From JBBEBE01 sp051746765 (GTDB taxonomy: Bacteria; Bacteroidota; Rhodothermia; Balneolales; Balneolaceae): a stretch of 11,069 bases of DNA. The notes beneath the pieces were generated by a model. The model made no database searches and was not told the origin of the DNA. It worked only from the letters and a program-made list of their open reading frames with translations. The DNA is taken from NCBI GenBank assembly GCA_051746765.1, contig JBNJFK010000058.1:1-11069 (forward strand), written 5' to 3'. Both the position numbers and the translations under genes were made by a program. Within the stretch, counting starts at the first letter, position 1; the number at the start of each line of letters is the position of its first letter. Shown one piece after another: positions 1 through 6,422 of the stretch.

Positions 1-1
1 A

Positions 2-746
2 AAATTTATGGTTTACAACGAATTAGGACAAAGCGGGGGAACTGGACGAAGAGTTGGGCCACCGCCATCTCCCGTATATTGTGGTCATTATAGACGAGCT
101 GGCCGATCTGATGATGACCGCCGGCAAGCAGATCGAAGAACCGATCGCCCGACTGGCACAGCTGGCACGTGCCATCGGGATTCATCTGGTGGTCGCAACC
201 CAACGACCGTCGGTCAATGTGATAACCGGTACGATCAAGGCCAACTTCCCGGCGCGCATTGCCTATCAGGTTGCCTCCAAAGTAGATTCCAGAACCATTC
301 TGGATACGGGGGGTGCAGATCAACTGGTGGGACGCGGAGATATGCTCTATACCAATGGAGGCGGGATGACGCGAATTCAGAATGCGTTTGTTTCGACAGA
401 GGAAGTGGAGCGAATCGCCACATTCATCGGAGATCAGAAAGGGTACAAGCAACCTTTTCATCTTCCGGTCGTACAAGAGGAGGCAGGAGGAATCCCGGAC
501 CCGCTCGACGAAATCGACGAGCTCTTTACTGCTGCGGCCAAAGTGGTGATTCTTCACCAACAGGGGTCGGTCTCTCTTCTGCAGCGGAAATTGAAAATCG
601 GATACAATCGTGCCGGACGAATAATTGACCAACTCTTCAATGCGGGCATCGTGGGTGCCTATCAAGGGAGTTCGGCCCGGGATGTGTTGATCGAAACCGA
701 AGAGCAGCTGGAGGAGATCATTGATGAATTGGGAATACGTTCATAA
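2..746 (+). CDS. ftsK: DNA translocase FtsK, C-terminal part (5' end outside window, apparent frameshift)
   Basis: This is the C-terminal motor and DNA-reading part of FtsK, the septum-located ATPase that pumps chromosome ends and helps dimer resolution at division. A Walker B segment (YIVVIIDELADL) is at 75-110, followed by the conserved ATQRPSVNVITG and GRGDMLYTNGG segments. A winged-helix gamma domain, which reads the polarity sequences, lies at about 522-690. The wording GRGDMLY with TRIQNAFVS is the Bacteroidota style. Reading starts in frame 2 (MVYNEL from 8) but continues in frame 3 (DKAGELDEELGHRH from 27), so one extra base near 26 breaks the frame. Downstream lolA starts inside the last codons. 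The function is confident; the frameshift is probably a contig-end error. Confidence 0.93.
710..716 (+). promoter_or_regulatory. Ribosome binding site setting the lolA start
   Basis: GGAGGAG lies inside the ftsK coding end, 7 bases before ATG 724. It favours 724 over the alternative ATG at 766 and over TTG 721, and implies translation coupled to the end of ftsK. Confidence 0.6.
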
Positions 747-1365
747 CCAACAGAGACGGCGACAGATGACCGCGTGGATGGTCCTGTTTCTCGTGGGGTT
801 TGTCTCTATTGCCGAAGCACAAACACCGCACTTTGATAGCCTTCAGGAGCGTTTTTCCGATGGTGAAATGTTGGCAGCCAATTTTATACACACCTACCAG
901 GACTCCTATACCGGAGAAGAGAATCGGTCCGAGGGGGAGATCTGGATCGCTCAAGATGCGTACCGGGTAGAAGATGACCGGCAGACCATGATCGTGGATG
1001 GCGAGATCTCCCGGATCTACGATGCCGTTCGAAACCGATTGTTGATCAACACCTATATTGAAGAGGAAGACGATTTTGCACCCTCCCGGATGCTGCAGGG
1101 CGTAGAGGAGGCGTACGAGGTCTCGGAGGAGGAACGGGGTACCGGCATCTCCATCCGCCTGACAACCGACGATCCATTTGAACTTTTTCACGAAGTGGAG
1201 ATTACACTGACCCCCGAGGGGGTCCCAATTGAGATCCGGGCAGTGGATCAGGCCGACAACCTCTTGACCACCCGGTTCGAAGGGGGACGCTATGCGACGA
1301 CGGATTCCACGATGTTCGAACTGGATCTCCCCGGAGACGTAGAGCGAATCGATCTCAGAGAGTAG
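724..1365 (+). CDS. lolA: Outer-membrane lipoprotein carrier protein LolA-like
   Basis: This 213-residue protein is predicted to be periplasmic and to carry lipoproteins from the inner-membrane LolCDE complex to the outer membrane. It has a signal peptide: a basic segment (RRR at 11-13), a hydrophobic run at about 16-29, and a likely cut after AEA at residue 32. The mature part matches the LolA fold pattern: LQERFSDGEMLAANFIHTY, then SEGEIWIAQ and YRVEDDRQTMIVDG, then late strands ending in MFELDLPGDVERIDL. The length is usual for the family. ATG 724 overlaps the ftsK stop by 23 bases, and a strong ribosome site precedes it. The ftsK-lolA pairing is common in Bacteroidota. The identity rests on pattern; LolA family proteins diverge strongly, so a related LolA-like carrier is possible. 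Confidence 0.8.
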   Translation: MNWEYVHNQQRRRQMTAWMVLFLVGFVSIAEAQTPHFDSLQERFSDGEMLAANFIHTYQDSYTGEENRSEGEIWIAQDAYRVEDDRQTMIVDGEISRIYDAVRNRLLINTYIEEEDDFAPSRMLQGVEEAYEVSEEERGTGISIRLTTDDPFELFHEVEITLTPEGVPIEIRAVDQADNLLTTRFEGGRYATTDSTMFELDLPGDVERIDLRE

Positions 1366-1369
1366 GCCG

Positions 1370-2362
1370 ATGGATCGACTGTCACGGCTCTGGCACTGGT
1401 TTCCTCCGCTGCTGGTTACCGTCGGTCTGCTCTGGCTGGCTTTCGCCGGTACGTCGGTCCGGGAGATGGTCCAAGAGGCTGGCGAACTCTCTGTCTGGTG
1501 GGTGACTCCTTTTCTTCTCGTACTCTTCTTGAGTCATTTTTTTCGAGCGATACGCTGGAACTTGCTCTTGCCGGTACACGTACCACTTCATACCCTGATG
1601 GCTGGAGTGATGACCGGCTACATGACACACTACTTGATTCCAAGATCCGGAGAAGTGGCTCGTCCGTATTATGTGGCCAGCCAGAGCGGACAACGGGGGA
1701 GCCGATTATTGGGAACGGTACTGTTGGAACGCGGGGTCGATGTGGGTACGATCGTTCTCCTGCTTCTTGTCACACTTCCGATGCTTGATGGCGAGTGGCG
1801 TGAACTTCGGTCGTTACTGGGGTGGGAGTTGCCCACGGAGATCTCCCCGTTGTTTTTTGCAGGTCTGGGTACCGTTTTGATATTGGTGTTGGCCGGGTGG
1901 TGGATTGCACGTTCCTGGCGACCCGCTCACGGGTCCCGGCTGGATCGGTTGGGACGATGGATACGGGATGTGGGCGATGGTTTGCTGGCACTTCGGGACG
2001 TGCGGAACTGGCCGCGTTTTATATTGACAACGGGACTCATATGGGGTGGATATCTGCTTATGAGTTATTGGCCACTCTTCATGTTGGATCTTCCGGATCG
2101 GTACGATCTCGGAATTCGGGAGGCGTGGATGTTGACCCTGGTGTCTACACTGGGGGTTGCCATCCCGACTCCCGGAGGGGTCGGGAGTTACCATCTGTTG
2201 GTACAGCAAAGTCTCTGGATTTTTTATGGAGTGCCGCTTTCGACCGGTCTGCTCTATGCAACGGTCACCCACGCATCCACAGCGATTGGAGTCTTTCTGG
2301 TGGGGGCAATCTCCCTTTGGGCAGACAAGCGTTGGAGCCTGGAACGATTACCGGTCGAGTAA
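1370..2362 (+). CDS. Flippase-like integral membrane protein (UPF0104 / LPG synthase TM family)
   Basis: This 330-residue inner-membrane protein has about seven or eight hydrophobic segments, for example residues 11-27, 43-57, 125-138, 162-180, 217-236, 255-268 and 292-317. Family motifs are in order: FRAIRW at 58-63, PRSGEVARPYYVA at 91-103, LLERGVDV at 118-125 and PTPGGVGSYH at 266-275. These are typical of the YbhN/UPF0104 group, which shares its fold with the membrane half of lysyl-phosphatidylglycerol synthase (MprF). Members are thought to move lipids or lipid-linked precursors across the membrane. There is no cytosolic aminoacyl-transfer domain, so it is not MprF itself. It starts 4 bases after the lolA stop, so it is likely in the same operon. 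The substrate cannot be told from sequence. Confidence 0.85.
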   Translation: MDRLSRLWHWFPPLLVTVGLLWLAFAGTSVREMVQEAGELSVWWVTPFLLVLFLSHFFRAIRWNLLLPVHVPLHTLMAGVMTGYMTHYLIPRSGEVARPYYVASQSGQRGSRLLGTVLLERGVDVGTIVLLLLVTLPMLDGEWRELRSLLGWELPTEISPLFFAGLGTVLILVLAGWWIARSWRPAHGSRLDRLGRWIRDVGDGLLALRDVRNWPRFILTTGLIWGGYLLMSYWPLFMLDLPDRYDLGIREAWMLTLVSTLGVAIPTPGGVGSYHLLVQQSLWIFYGVPLSTGLLYATVTHASTAIGVFLVGAISLWADKRWSLERLPVE

Positions 2363-2419
2363 GTGACGGGAGCCGGTGATGAAGGGTGAAAATCCCGCTC
2401 CGGATGTTCGTCCCGTCGT
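2363..2419 (+). promoter_or_regulatory. Possible structured RNA leader before the barrel gene
   Basis: GACGGGA at 2365-2371 and TCCCGTC at 2411-2417 are perfect inverted copies, extendable outward by two G-U pairs. Inside them, CCGG at 2373-2376 can pair with CCGG at 2400-2403, and GGG at 2384-2386 with CCC at 2394-2396. The set begins right after the flippase stop and sits in the only long gap of the plus-strand block. The inner segment GGTGAAAATCC resembles a conserved stretch of cobalamin riboswitches, but most of that aptamer is absent. A regulatory role is inference. Confidence 0.3.
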
Positions 2420-2429
2420 GTCAATGCAA

Positions 2430-2456
2430 TTGAAAATTTCATACATTCCCGACAAT
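2430..2456 (+). promoter_or_regulatory. Weak candidate promoter
   Basis: TTGAAA at 2430-2435 and GACAAT at 2451-2456, 15 bases apart, lie in an AT-richer pocket just before ATG 2463. Spacing is short and the -10 match is only 4 of 6, so this is a weak guess. It is recorded because the barrel gene follows the only sizeable intergenic gap of the block. Confidence 0.15.
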
Positions 2457-2462
2457 AGAACC

Positions 2463-4187
2463 ATGCCGAGCAACCGCCCCATGCATCCAAACCAATTCTT
2501 GAGAGGCTTCTTTTTATTGATGATCCTTCTCTGGAGCGCGCCGTTGGCGGCCCAGGAGACTCAGGGAGGAGAAGACGCCCTGCTGCCGGAGATTGACCCG
2601 CAGGATATCGAGATCCGCAGTCAATACAGTGCCCGGTTTCCGGGGCTGGATCGTCAACCCATCCTCGGTTTTACGCCCGGTTCTCGTGTCTTCCAGACGG
2701 ATCCGGACCGTACACCCTATATGGAGGACCGTGAAGAGAGGGCTGCACAACTTCCGGTCGGCGAGCTTGGACGACCCGATGCACCGGACTACACATTTTT
2801 CCCGTACACTTCTTCCCGTCGCGGCTATGCTCGCCTGGGTGCCGGCTCCTATCTTTCTCCATCGGCAGACCTCTGGATCTCGGAAGAGGTGTCAGATCAG
2901 CAATATTTGACTGCCGAGATGGATTATCTCTCCGGAAACGGGCATCTGGATCAAGCGAGCTCTTTTCGGCAATTTGATTTTCGGGGTGGCTATACCGGTC
3001 GGGCGAGCGAACGTACTCTGCTGGAAGTCTGGCTGGGCGGGCTCAGTGATTTCAACCATCTGATTCTTCCGGCCGGTGCACCGACCGATACCGATCCGGG
3101 GAAGAAGACGGCAAGTCATTTTCAGGCAGGGACCGCTCTTCAGTACTATCGAAGCCGTACCGACTATCTGGATCTTCGACTCGATGCTGCACTGGGAACC
3201 GTCGAACTTTTGGACGAGCAGGGGCCTCATGCCGATCAGCTCCGTGAATGGGATACTTCCTTGGGTGCGCACTATGTCTGGGCCGGTGAGCAGTTGGAAG
3301 AGACGTGGCAGGCCGGAGTGGATCTGCAGGCTGGTGGATATCAATCAGATCAAATCACGGGATCATCCAATTGGAGCATACTCTCACTGAACGGACGTTA
3401 TCAGCAATTGATGAACTACCAGACACAGGTGACGGCCGAACTGGGTGGAGATGTCGTGTCCGATCCGGCGGGACCGACACGTGTACTCTTCTCGCCGATG
3501 GTCAAGGTGGAACACTCGTTTTCCGATCTGATAGGTATGTCTGCCTGGCTCGACGGGGGAGCGAATATGCAACGTCACCGGGACCTTCATCAAACCAACC
3601 GGTTTTTGGCAACGGGAGAAGATTTAAGGACTCAATACGACCTGGAGGCGGGAGGACAGATTCTGTTGGAACCTTTGCCATCCAATCAGATTCGGATCGG
3701 CGCTCACTACCGAACCAGCAAGGATCATTTATGGTTTGAACAAGATCCCGTTGGAGGAGTGCCAACGGTCTACCGTGTTCGGTATGATGATGTGACAGTT
3801 TCGCGTGCGTATGCCGGCCTCAGTGTCGACCTGATGCAGGAACAAATCTGGTTCGATGTGGAAGGATATCTTCAGAACTCCCGAATTACGGACCAGCAAA
3901 AATTACCGTTTTCGGAAGAGTATGGCTTGAATGGAGCGGTAACGATCAAGCCGGTCTCACTCATCCACTTTGAATTTTGGGGAGATTTCCGCGGGCCGAG
4001 AACGTTACCGGGCGGGGGAAATCTGGCTGCGTTTCTGAATCTTGGAACACGGTTGGAGCTCCGTTTGGGGGAATCGTTCGGCATCTACGGAGAGATGAAC
4101 AACTTGCTGAACCAGGAATTCGAGATCTGGCAGGGATATGAAGAGCGGCCGATGCAAGTTTATGGCGGCGTAACATTGCACTTCTGA
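2463..4187 (+). CDS. Outer-membrane beta-barrel protein, TonB-dependent-receptor-like, no plug seen
   Basis: From ATG 2463 the product is 574 residues. It has a signal peptide: n-region to residue 14, hydrophobic GFFLLMILLWSAPLAA, and a cut before Q near residue 31. A roughly 100-residue periplasmic-like segment (QDIEIRSQYSARFPGL, then RQPILGFTPG) is followed by alternating aromatic strands typical of an outer-membrane barrel. The end, MNNLLNQEFEIWQGYEERP with GGVTLHF, is the terminal-strand pattern of TonB-dependent receptors, including the final Phe needed for BAM assembly. No plug domain is apparent, and at about 570 residues it is short for a receptor. The frame is open from GTG 2376 and ATG 2379, the latter with GGGAG before it. 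I prefer 2463 because it puts the signal peptide near the N-terminus; ATG 2481 is also possible. The ligand is unknown. Confidence 0.75.
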   Translation: MPSNRPMHPNQFLRGFFLLMILLWSAPLAAQETQGGEDALLPEIDPQDIEIRSQYSARFPGLDRQPILGFTPGSRVFQTDPDRTPYMEDREERAAQLPVGELGRPDAPDYTFFPYTSSRRGYARLGAGSYLSPSADLWISEEVSDQQYLTAEMDYLSGNGHLDQASSFRQFDFRGGYTGRASERTLLEVWLGGLSDFNHLILPAGAPTDTDPGKKTASHFQAGTALQYYRSRTDYLDLRLDAALGTVELLDEQGPHADQLREWDTSLGAHYVWAGEQLEETWQAGVDLQAGGYQSDQITGSSNWSILSLNGRYQQLMNYQTQVTAELGGDVVSDPAGPTRVLFSPMVKVEHSFSDLIGMSAWLDGGANMQRHRDLHQTNRFLATGEDLRTQYDLEAGGQILLEPLPSNQIRIGAHYRTSKDHLWFEQDPVGGVPTVYRVRYDDVTVSRAYAGLSVDLMQEQIWFDVEGYLQNSRITDQQKLPFSEEYGLNGAVTIKPVSLIHFEFWGDFRGPRTLPGGGNLAAFLNLGTRLELRLGESFGIYGEMNNLLNQEFEIWQGYEERPMQVYGGVTLHF

Positions 4188-4212
4188 AACCGGGTTCGAG
4201 ATGGAGACGAAG

Positions 4213-4416
4213 ATGAAAAAAGAATTTATCCAGGCCCTTCGCGAGATCATTCGCGAAGAGGCTGTTCAAAATCGACCGGTCGTGATCGATGGGCTGGGCC
4301 GATTTGAAACGGTTCACGAAGAGCAGGTTCAAAAGAAAATGGAAAATGGGGACGTGGTGATGATGCCTCCCAGGGAGACCTTGCGTCTGGTTCCGGAGAA
4401 GGGACGGGGGTCATAG
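4213..4416 (+). CDS. Small soluble HU/IHF-like protein (bacterial CCDC81-type HU domain)
   Basis: This 67-residue product starts with an amphipathic helix pair (KKEFIQALREIIREEA). A beta turn VVIDGLGRFETVHEEQ at 23-38 and a final strand PPRETLRLVPEK at 52-63 follow. The order helix-helix, GLGxF, PPxxxLxLxP fits the HU/IHF superfamily, here the short Bacteroidota type found as the first HU unit of HU-HU-SPOR proteins. ATG 4213 has GGAG six bases before it; ATG 4201 would add METK and has no good ribosome site. Canonical HU is about 90 residues, and the long DNA-inserting beta arm is replaced by a short MENGDVVMM hairpin, so minor-groove bending is doubtful. The stop touches the next ATG. It likely partners the HU domain of that gene. 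Function is inferred. Confidence 0.7.
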   Translation: MKKEFIQALREIIREEAVQNRPVVIDGLGRFETVHEEQVQKKMENGDVVMMPPRETLRLVPEKGRGS

Positions 4417-4581
4417 ATGGAGTACAATGAGCTGATAGGTGAGATTGTACGCAAGTCCGGTTTGACGGAGAAGGAGGTTCGGGAACAGATTCAATTGCTT
4501 GTCGAGCAGATCGACGAGACGGCACAGGCCGGGAAGGCACTTGAAATTCGAGGCATGGGAATGTTCTACCTCTCTGCCTGA
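4417..4581 (+). CDS. HU-like/SPOR membrane protein, N-terminal fragment (interrupted)
   Basis: The first 54 residues (MEYNELIGEIVRKSGLTEKE onward, then ALEIRGMGMFYLSA) form the helical half and first strand of a second HU-like domain. The start directly abuts the upstream TAG, and a GGGGG tract lies six bases before it. The frame then hits TGA at 4579-4581, exactly where sequence unlike the rest of the gene begins. The true continuation is at 4731 (KGELVFDASDELAMEV). Joining 4578 to 4731 gives an unbroken 364-residue protein, so this entry and the 4687-5663 entry are almost certainly one gene. If the break were real, the cell would make a truncated HU domain without a membrane anchor. I think an assembly fault is likelier. 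Confidence 0.75.
   Translation: MEYNELIGEIVRKSGLTEKEVREQIQLLVEQIDETAQAGKALEIRGMGMFYLSA
4535..4578 (+). repeat. 44-base duplicated host segment, first copy
   Basis: This segment matches 4687-4730 with one difference (C at 4566, T at 4718). The difference is silent, since both codons read Phe. The copies flank foreign sequence and an N run, as expected when two contigs that overlap by 44 bases are joined without merging. Confidence 0.95.
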
Positions 4582-4676
4582 AAGATGGAAGCCCAGCCAA
4601 AATCGTCTTTGTCCGGGACCGCCGGAAGAAGGACTGGTTGGCAATTTTGACCACCGATATCCATCTGCCGGATGAA
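4579..4676 (+). mobile_element. Fragment of IS4-type transposase coding sequence
   Basis: In the frame beginning CTG at 4578 the translation reads LKDGSPAKIVFVRDRRKK and then DWLAILTTDIHLPDE, without stops up to the Ns. This matches the stretch of IS4-type DDE transposases just before the YxxRWxIExxFK block that carries the catalytic Glu. It covers only about 32 codons from the middle of such a protein. There is no start, no terminal inverted repeat at the left junction, and the right side is lost in the gap. A natural IS insertion would begin with an IS end, so this is a chimeric join, a rearranged remnant or a strain variant. Confidence 0.65.
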
Positions 4677-4686
4677 NNNNNNNNNN
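4677..4686. other. Scaffold gap of ten Ns
   Basis: Ten unknown bases separate the transposase-like tail from the second copy of the 44-base repeat. A round number of Ns usually marks a contig join of unknown or negative size. The flanking duplicate suggests the two contigs really overlap. Confidence 0.98.
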
Positions 4687-4730
4687 AGGCACTTGAAATT
4701 CGAGGCATGGGAATGTTTTACCTCTCTGCC
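4687..4730 (+). repeat. 44-base duplicated host segment, second copy
   Basis: Second copy of 4535-4578, in the same orientation, starting at the first base after the Ns. Here it reads on into the intact rest of the gene. Confidence 0.95.
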
Positions 4731-5663
4731 AAGGGGGAGTTGGTGTTCGATGCGTCTGACGAGTTGGCCATGGAGGTCAACTATCGATACGCAGGCATGG
4801 AACCGGTATTAATTTCACCCGGTCCCGGAAGAGGGAAAGAGAAGCCTGCCAGTCCACCCGGAGGGGATGATATTGAGCAGACACTTTCCGAGATGTTTGG
4901 CGAGGATCCGGTCGAAAAGCAGAGTGAAGAGGGACAAGAGTCCGGCATAAGTGAACAAGATGAGCGTTCACCTGTCGGTTCGTCAGATACTCACGACCGT
5001 TCGGACGAATCTGCACATGAGTCGGAAGAGACGGCACCGGAATCAGATGAGACTCAAAAAACGTCGTCATCCGGACCTTCGGAAAAGCCAATAGAGAAGA
5101 AAAAAAAGACATCGACTTCCAGCTCTGAAAAGAAGAAGGCATCCACATCGAAACGGAAGATGCCGAAACCGCGTGAACGGAAGCGAGGCTGGTTTCGTCG
5201 CAACAAGAAAGAGCGCGATCCAATCCGGCACCTGATCAAGACGCTCATCACCATTGTGATCCTTGGTATCCTGTTTCACTTTACACTGGAAGAGCTCAAG
5301 GAGCGGGGCATTATCACCGATGAACCGTTGATCAAAAAAGAGGTAAAGCCACTACCGGAAGCTCCGGTGATCGAAGAGGGTCCCTGGTACGGGATGTATG
5401 GAACAGTCGAACCGTTTGGACAGTATCATACCATTGCACTGCACGCGGTGAGCAGCCGAAGTCGTGCAGACGAATTGGTCGGGGAACTTCGTTCCGAAGG
5501 GTATCGGGGCGTCCTCTCCTCTGTCGAGCATCCGGAGCACGGAACGCTTTGGCGAATTTCGATCGGTCAGTTCGAGACGGAAGCCGACGCAAGGAGGTCG
5601 GCGCTATTCCTGCCGGAAGAGTTGCAAGAGAATATTTTTGTCACCGAGATTGTCACACCCTAA
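4687..5663 (+). CDS. HU-like/SPOR membrane protein, main C-terminal part
   Basis: Numbered on the rejoined 364-residue protein, residues 1-80 are an HU-like domain ending in NYRYAGMEPV, a hallmark of the second HU unit in Bacteroidota HU-SPOR proteins. An acidic Ser/Glu-rich linker (about 95-163) is followed by a Lys/Arg-rich tract (about 172-220). One membrane helix (about 221-238, HLIKTLITIVILGILFHF) comes next, then a short periplasmic stretch and a SPOR domain (about 286-364: YHTIALHAVSSRSRADELV, later WRISIGQFETEADARRSAL). SPOR domains bind denuded septal peptidoglycan. The basic side is next to the membrane, so HU and linker should be cytosolic and SPOR periplasmic, giving a DNA-to-septum tether in principle. 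The frame stays open back through the Ns to 4638 only because of the spliced transposase piece. DNA binding is inferred, not shown. Confidence 0.85.
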
Positions 5664-5681
5664 CCCAACAACCGAACACGA

Positions 5682-6422
5682 ATGATCCATTTTCTTCTAG
5701 CCCAACAGATTGAATCGGCCGATTCACTCACGGAATCGACCGACTCCCTGGCCGAGTTGATGATGGAGGAGTCCTCCATGTCACTCTTTGACATCCTGAT
5801 GCAGGGAGGCTTGTTGATGATTCCCATTTTCCTGCTCTCCGTCATGGCGATCTATGTAATTGCCGAACGTTGGCGGGTGATCAACGGATCCAAAATGGAT
5901 GTTGAAGCGTTTTTGACCAACATCGAGGCAATGCTCAAAAGCGGGGATCAAGCACGTGCGTTGGAGCAGTGTGACCGTCAGAACAAACCACTTGCCCGGA
6001 TCCTGAAAAGCGGAATTCGTCGGCTTGGACGACCGCTCAGAGATATCGAGGAAGCGATTCACAATGCGGGAAAGAAGGAGATCTATGCACTGGAGACACG
6101 GATGAACTGGTTGGCAACCATTGCAGGTGTGGCCCCGCTCATCGGCTTCACAGGTACGGTGACCGGTATGATTCGGGCTTTTATGGATATCCAGTCCCTT
6201 CAAGGGAATGTAAATCCGAGTGTATTGGCGGGCGGTATCTGGGAAGCTCTCATTACCACCGCTTTCGGACTCATTGTGGGGATTATCGCCTATGGATTCT
6301 ACAATTTCCTTCTCGGAAAAATCAATCGGATGGTGTTCGAACTGGAAAACGCATCGGCCGATTTCATGGATCTTCTTCAGTCACCGGCGACCCGTAAGGG
6401 GCGACAGGAGGGGCAGTCATAA
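5682..6422 (+). CDS. exbB: MotA/TolQ/ExbB proton channel family protein
   Basis: This 246-residue inner-membrane protein forms, with ExbD, the proton-driven motor that energises TonB. Three membrane segments are seen at about 43-61, 142-165 and 186-210. The second carries the family signature PLIGFTGTVTGMI and the third is ALITTAFGLIVGIIAYG. The long cytosolic stretch between the first two segments (KSGIRRLGRPLRDIEEAI) is usual for ExbB/TolQ. The N-terminal tail before the first segment (LLAQQIESADSLTESTDSL) resembles the extended N-terminus of Bacteroidota homologues, so ATG 5682 is chosen though it lacks a ribosome site. An internal ATG at 5778 has a strong one. It starts 18 bases after the SPOR gene and shares TAATG with exbD. 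A TolQ-like role in division is an alternative. Confidence 0.92.
   Translation: MIHFLLAQQIESADSLTESTDSLAELMMEESSMSLFDILMQGGLLMIPIFLLSVMAIYVIAERWRVINGSKMDVEAFLTNIEAMLKSGDQARALEQCDRQNKPLARILKSGIRRLGRPLRDIEEAIHNAGKKEIYALETRMNWLATIAGVAPLIGFTGTVTGMIRAFMDIQSLQGNVNPSVLAGGIWEALITTAFGLIVGIIAYGFYNFLLGKINRMVFELENASADFMDLLQSPATRKGRQEGQS
5765..5777 (+). promoter_or_regulatory. Strong ribosome site inside exbB, within a small hairpin
   Basis: GGAGGAG at 5765-5771 lies six bases before an in-frame ATG at 5778. GGAGG and CCTCC (5773-5777) can pair around AGT, hiding the site and ending right at the ATG. It could give a second, shorter ExbB that starts at MSLFDILMQGG, or it may be chance. Confidence 0.35.

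Noticed and set aside
1498..2379. Alternative plus-strand frames within the flippase gene
   Set aside because: The 1370 frame carries all membrane segments and family motifs; the other frames are shadows.
2365..2417. Genuine cobalamin riboswitch
   Set aside because: Only the GGTGAAAATCC-like core and a flanking stem are visible; the B12 box, the CCCGCnACTGT segment and upstream stems are missing or degenerate.
2376..2462. Upstream starts (GTG 2376, ATG 2379) for the barrel gene
   Set aside because: They would add about 28 residues before the signal peptide, and the nearby ribosome-like GGGAG lies in a foldable stem.
4579..4676. Complete IS element inserted in the SPOR gene
   Set aside because: Only the middle of a transposase is present, without inverted repeats, start or end, and the flanking repeats are too long for an IS4-type target duplication.
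5082..5237. Lys/Ser low-complexity tract as a sequence error or tandem repeat
   Set aside because: The frame continues cleanly into the membrane helix and SPOR domain and no exact tandem unit is present.
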